Of a DNA stretch of 64,000 bases, positions 60,659 through 64,000 are shown in pieces (position 1 is the first letter of the stretch; every line of letters starts with the position of its first letter). Location of the stretch: the NCBI RefSeq assembly GCF_021155775.2, contig NC_060238.1, forward strand, positions 16,840,542 to 16,904,541, given 5' to 3'. The DNA is from Neodiprion pinetum (Eukaryota; Arthropoda; Insecta; Hymenoptera; Diprionidae). The notes under the pieces are model-generated. The model was not told where the DNA came from, searched no databases, and saw only the letters and a list, made by a program, of their open reading frames with translations. Made by a program: the position numbers and the translations under genes.

Positions 60659-61438
60659 TTGGACCATTTGTCGAAGGAAAAAATATTCACTAGAGCCTTA
60701 CGCAATCTCCAACACAAATCGCTATCTCTTGAAATTAGGAACTATTATCGCCAAGAAAAATTTTTGACTAAAGAACTAAATAACAACATCTCAGCCTTTC
60801 TATCAACTAATTTTACCGATGTAAAATACAAAAGATTTAACCTCGACATTGAGAAAGCTGAAAAACTTTTCAAGGCAATTAAATCTGACAATATCAAAAA
60901 ACTAAACAAATTAAAAATAAGACAAGCTCCAAAAGTGTGTTTTCCTGAGAAATGGCTAGTCAATCTATCAAACATTAATTTACCTGACGATATTAAGGAA
61001 ACGTTATCTGTGGGTCCAAAACCTGGACTTACATATAAAAATGAAGACTTACCTGTAGATAATATTATAAGTAGCGTCGAATTAGCTCTCATTACTAAAG
61101 ATGGAATCACGAAAGATAAAGTTAGATCTAACATCACGAGACTCATTGGTAACAGGATTAATGAAAAAAGTCGTGAATTAGAGAATCAAAAAATTGCCAA
61201 AGTAAAACAAACTAAAGAGTTTCTTAAAAAACATGATAATCTAGTGATTACAAACGCAGATAAAGGCAATATAATAGTTCTTACGAACAAAGATGACTAC
61301 AACGAAAAATGTCCAGGTATCCTCAATGATACAACAACGTATAAACTTATCTCTTGTGATCCCACCAACAAGGTACAAAAACAAGTCAACGATCAGATAA
61401 ACCTATGGCAACAAAAAAAAATAATTCACAGATTCTAA
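60659..61438 (+). pseudogene. Penelope-like ORF, N-terminal part
   Basis: A 259-codon frame, Lys/Asn-rich, includes TNADKGNIIVLTNKDDY, the KGN..V.. block that precedes RT in Penelope-like proteins, near its end. It stops at 61436-61438; the RT continues in another frame from about 61440. The original start lies further upstream, probably between 60477 and 60659. Confidence 0.7.
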
Positions 61439-61439
61439 T

Positions 61440-62640
61440 ATTGCTAAAAATCTCAAAATTTACAATGCTCTTCCTCGAAAAATGTATTTTCAACCTAAAA
61501 TTCACAAAATCAATGTACCTCGCAGACCAATTGTTTCTAATGTCAACTCACCTACTTACAAAATGTCAAAATTTTGTTCTAGTGTTCTGTCCAACATTAT
61601 TGGGAAATCAAAGTATTATATTAATGACACATGGTCCGTCATAGAAAAAATTAAAAATACATCTATACCTAAAGACCATATACTGATATTCCTACGTGTA
61701 AAATCACTATTTACTAACATTCCAACGAAACTAGCAATAGCTATAATTAGTAAAAATTGGTCAAATTTAAAATCACATATCAACAAAAAAGAGTTCCTGG
61801 AAGCCACTAAACTGTGCCTAAACTCATGTTATTTTGTTTATCAAGATAATTTTTACCAACAGATACATATATGGCGTTGCAATGGGTTCGCCCATTAGCC
61901 CAGTCGTCGAAAACTCTCTGTCCGTCACAAACATAAAGCCATTCTATGGCCAACGATTTCTACATTGGAGGTTATGCCGAACTTCACTTTCGACCCCTGA
62001 TATCTCGAAATCTGTCCATTATTACACTTTGTGCCCAAGGAGACTTTTGATCAGGAGCTCGAATAGAATAACATATATCAATTTCAGAAAATTTCACCAA
62101 GGGCCACTTCCCATAAGAAACGTGCGGGGTCCTTTAGTATTAGAACACGTTGAACAAAAAATTATTGCACAGCTTCCCTTCAGTCTTCCTTTTTACCATC
62201 GCTACGTAGATGACATTATAACATGTATAGATAAAGATAATTTAAACACCATGGTAAAAAAATTCAACAATTTTCATACTCGCCTAAATAAAGTAATTCT
62301 ATACTGCCACCATAAACCAACTTGGTCTGGAAGGTACATTAACTACCTTTCTGAACATCCAATTAAATATAAAAAATCAGTGGCTTTGTATGATCGCTGT
62401 CTTGAAATATCATATCCTCACTTCCGACAAAAAAATTTAAAACTTGTCGATAGAACTTTAACAATCAATGGTTATCCTTTAAATTTCATTAATGAGATTA
62501 AAAAATACAGACTAGATCAAATGTATAACACTATTGACTTGAATAATGACATAACTAGTTCAAAAAAAGACAAAGATAAAATTATCACTTCAATTCCTTA
62601 CGTTAAAGGCCTATCTAGCAAAATAAAAAAGCTTTTGAAT
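61440..62640 (+). pseudogene. Penelope-like reverse transcriptase region, frameshifted
   Basis: Visible in order: FQPKIHKINVPRRPIVSNVN, SLFTNIP (the usual catalytic Asp a few residues before it is not found; LRVK stands there), GVAMGSPISPVV, then LPFYHRYVDDII with the catalytic YVDD, then a thumb-like tail. A frame change occurs near 61860. Between SPISPVV and LEHVEQKI lie about 75 extra residues (roughly 61905-62130) that do not look like RT and keep the frame open. RT would copy the element RNA at the target. Confidence 0.8.
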
Positions 62641-63041
62641 CTGAGGGTATCAACGTTAGTTTTAAAACAAACAATACTACAAATATTCTGTTCTCTCACT
62701 TAAAATCCGTAACTCCAAACCTTGATAAAATTAATAAAATTTACAAAATAGAGTGTAACAAAAATTATATTGGACAATCGTCCCAACATTTAAAATATAG
62801 GATATCTGGCCATCTATCTAACATCAAATGCCACGGTATAGATAGATGTGCTCTAGCTTTATACATTTTGGAACATGGACATCAATATGATTTCATAAAC
62901 ACCACAACCTTAACTACTGAACCTCATTGGTATAAACGTAACATTAAGGAAATGATGTATATTTTTAAGAACAAAGATAATACTGTTAATAACCGCAGTG
63001 ACATTCAGTACCTTAGCCATCTTTACTCAAATATCATGTAA
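62640..63041 (+). pseudogene. GIY-YIG-type endonuclease domain of the Penelope-like element
   Basis: After another frame change near 62630 the text reads KIYKIECNKNYIGQSS, a degenerate GIY-x-YIG motif, followed by LKYRISGHL, then LEHGHQYDF, WYKR and a final NR block, ending at TAA 63039-63041. This order is that of the GIY-YIG endonuclease of Penelope elements, which nicks target DNA. Confidence 0.75.
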
Positions 63042-63191
63042 ACATTTTCAAAACTTGGCGCGTCATTAGTATGTAAATCAATATCAACGATTAAATCAAT
63101 ATCGACTATATAACCTATCCATCTATCCGCTAGAATCACTTCCGTCCAAAATGTCAATGCTACAGCACCTAGGCTGGGACTGGTTGTCATA

Positions 63192-63595
63192 TTTTGTGAG
63201 TAATCCGTTAAAAACTGTTCGATCTTATTTTAATTTAACTTTTTCATCTGTAATCTATGTTTCGAACTTCCTAATATGTAATTCTGTCTTGTATTATGCA
63301 TTTTTATTTAATTCCACTGGATTTCTAATGCACAAAACCTTAAAATTGTCACTTTGACACGTTGTTTTTGTATATATTTTATATTAATTTAAATGGCTTT
63401 ATGCCAACGCATATAAGGAACTGTTGTCCATTAACATAATTTCTAAACAAACTAGTCAAAACAAATAAGAATGTCCTTCTATACATTTATAAAAAAAAAT
63501 TTGTAGCCTGAAGACGGTCGGTGGGGCCTAGTCGAAACATCGTAAATCAATAAACAGTGTCACACTTTGACCAGCATTGACGAATTATCTCCCTA
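63192..63595 (-). repeat. Right terminal repeat (pLTR), inverted
   Basis: Inverted copy of 60024-60434. It contains CTGAAGA (63508-63514) and GAAA (63534-63537) on the plus strand. Confidence 0.8.
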
Positions 63596-64000
63596 TCTAC
63601 TCCCCTGGTCACGAATCCATCACATAAACAATGTGTTGATTATTGAATAGTCGTGCATTACTTCCCTCTACTAAGTTATGAAAATCTCATGTCCAAATAA
63701 AACTTTTCACCAGCGTAAATTTTTTTCGTATTTCTCTAATGCAAGACATCCCACGCAATAATCTTCTGAAAATTTCGTAACATTCACTATGCTCTACCTG
63801 CCATGGTTGCATTTGGATCGCGCAGCACTTAGCATCTTAATTATCGATGATACTAATTTCTTCCTTCCCTTGTACAAACTGTTACGCATATACAAAGTGT
63901 CACTGCATTGACAGCCAAGTCCAAGAAAAAATAGTAACCAACCTGCCCGTCCAATTGGCGCGCGAATAAAATGTCAATAATGCTTCGAGATTTCGAGTTT
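63596..64000. other. Window end, no feature seen
   Basis: About 400 bases without a recognised exon or repeat. Confidence 0.5.

Larger units (their letters stand above)
60024..63595 (+). mobile_element. Penelope-like retroelement with inverted terminal repeats
   Basis: TAGGGAGATAATTCGTC opens the left end and is found inverted at the right end. The arms (60024-~60434 and ~63192-63595) match over about 400 bp in inverted orientation. Between them lies a frameshifted coding region with a Penelope-type RT and a C-terminal GIY-YIG-type endonuclease. Inverted terminal repeats (pLTRs) are one of the arrangements known for Penelope-like elements. At least three frameshifts and a changed catalytic residue make this copy inactive. 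Confidence 0.85.

Noticed and set aside
1..64000. CRISPR array, bacterial operons, phage genes
   Set aside because: No evenly spaced short repeats, no ribosome-binding-site-led gene strings; gene structure is eukaryotic.

Overview
This looks like AT-rich nuclear DNA of an insect. Genes have introns with GT..AG borders, and the two best-conserved host genes encode a lariat debranching enzyme and the Spt6 partner IWS1. The transposon load is high: Gypsy-type LTRs, a Penelope-like element, hAT/P/Harbinger/mariner-type small elements and a Mutator-like transposase fragment. Hymenoptera is my guess from the general look; nothing in the window proves it. No bacterial features, no operons and no CRISPR array are present.

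Layout. 1-213 is the zinc-ribbon-like tail of a transposase-type protein. 1122-5530 is a broken minus-strand Gypsy-type retrotransposon with LTR, tRNA-Leu primer site, gag, two protease copies, RT and the start of RNase H; the integrase end is lost. 6462-9630 is a 300-bp hAT-type miniature element hit by three later insertions. The largest of these (6687-8649, perfect 9-bp target duplication, ~95-bp terminal inverted repeats) carries an intact four-exon gene for a protein made almost only of two THAP DNA-binding domains. 10145-15012 is DBR1 (plus strand, five exons) and 17164-30943 is IWS1 (minus strand, seven exons); the two genes converge. A solo LTR lies just 3' of DBR1 and another sits in an IWS1 intron. 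31-35 kb is intergenic with small repeats. 35221-41678 holds at least four phase-compatible exons of a minus-strand gene I do not recognise; its large intron contains a Mutator-like transposase remnant. 44.1-46.6 kb is a dense nest of small DNA transposons whose target duplications allow the insertion order to be read. 47-52 kb is mostly empty. 52102-53278 is a deletion derivative of an 8-bp-TSD element with ~250-bp inverted repeats and a 60-codon transposase remnant. 55134-56500 is a ~1.37-kb palindrome with hammerhead-like motifs in both arms. 60024-63595 is a frameshifted Penelope-like element (RT plus GIY-YIG) with inverted terminal repeats carrying the same type of hammerhead-like core.

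How it fits together. Host functions here are nuclear RNA metabolism: DBR1 opens intron lariats, and IWS1 works with Spt6 in transcription elongation and mRNA processing. I see no regulatory link between them beyond adjacency. Most of the remaining sequence is a record of transposition. The most unusual item is the two-THAP gene trapped in, or carried by, a transposon with no recognisable catalytic domain. It could act as a DNA-binding repressor like truncated P-element products, or be a host-like gene carried as cargo. Intron borders were placed by eye from GT/AG signals and phase and have not been tested against transcripts.
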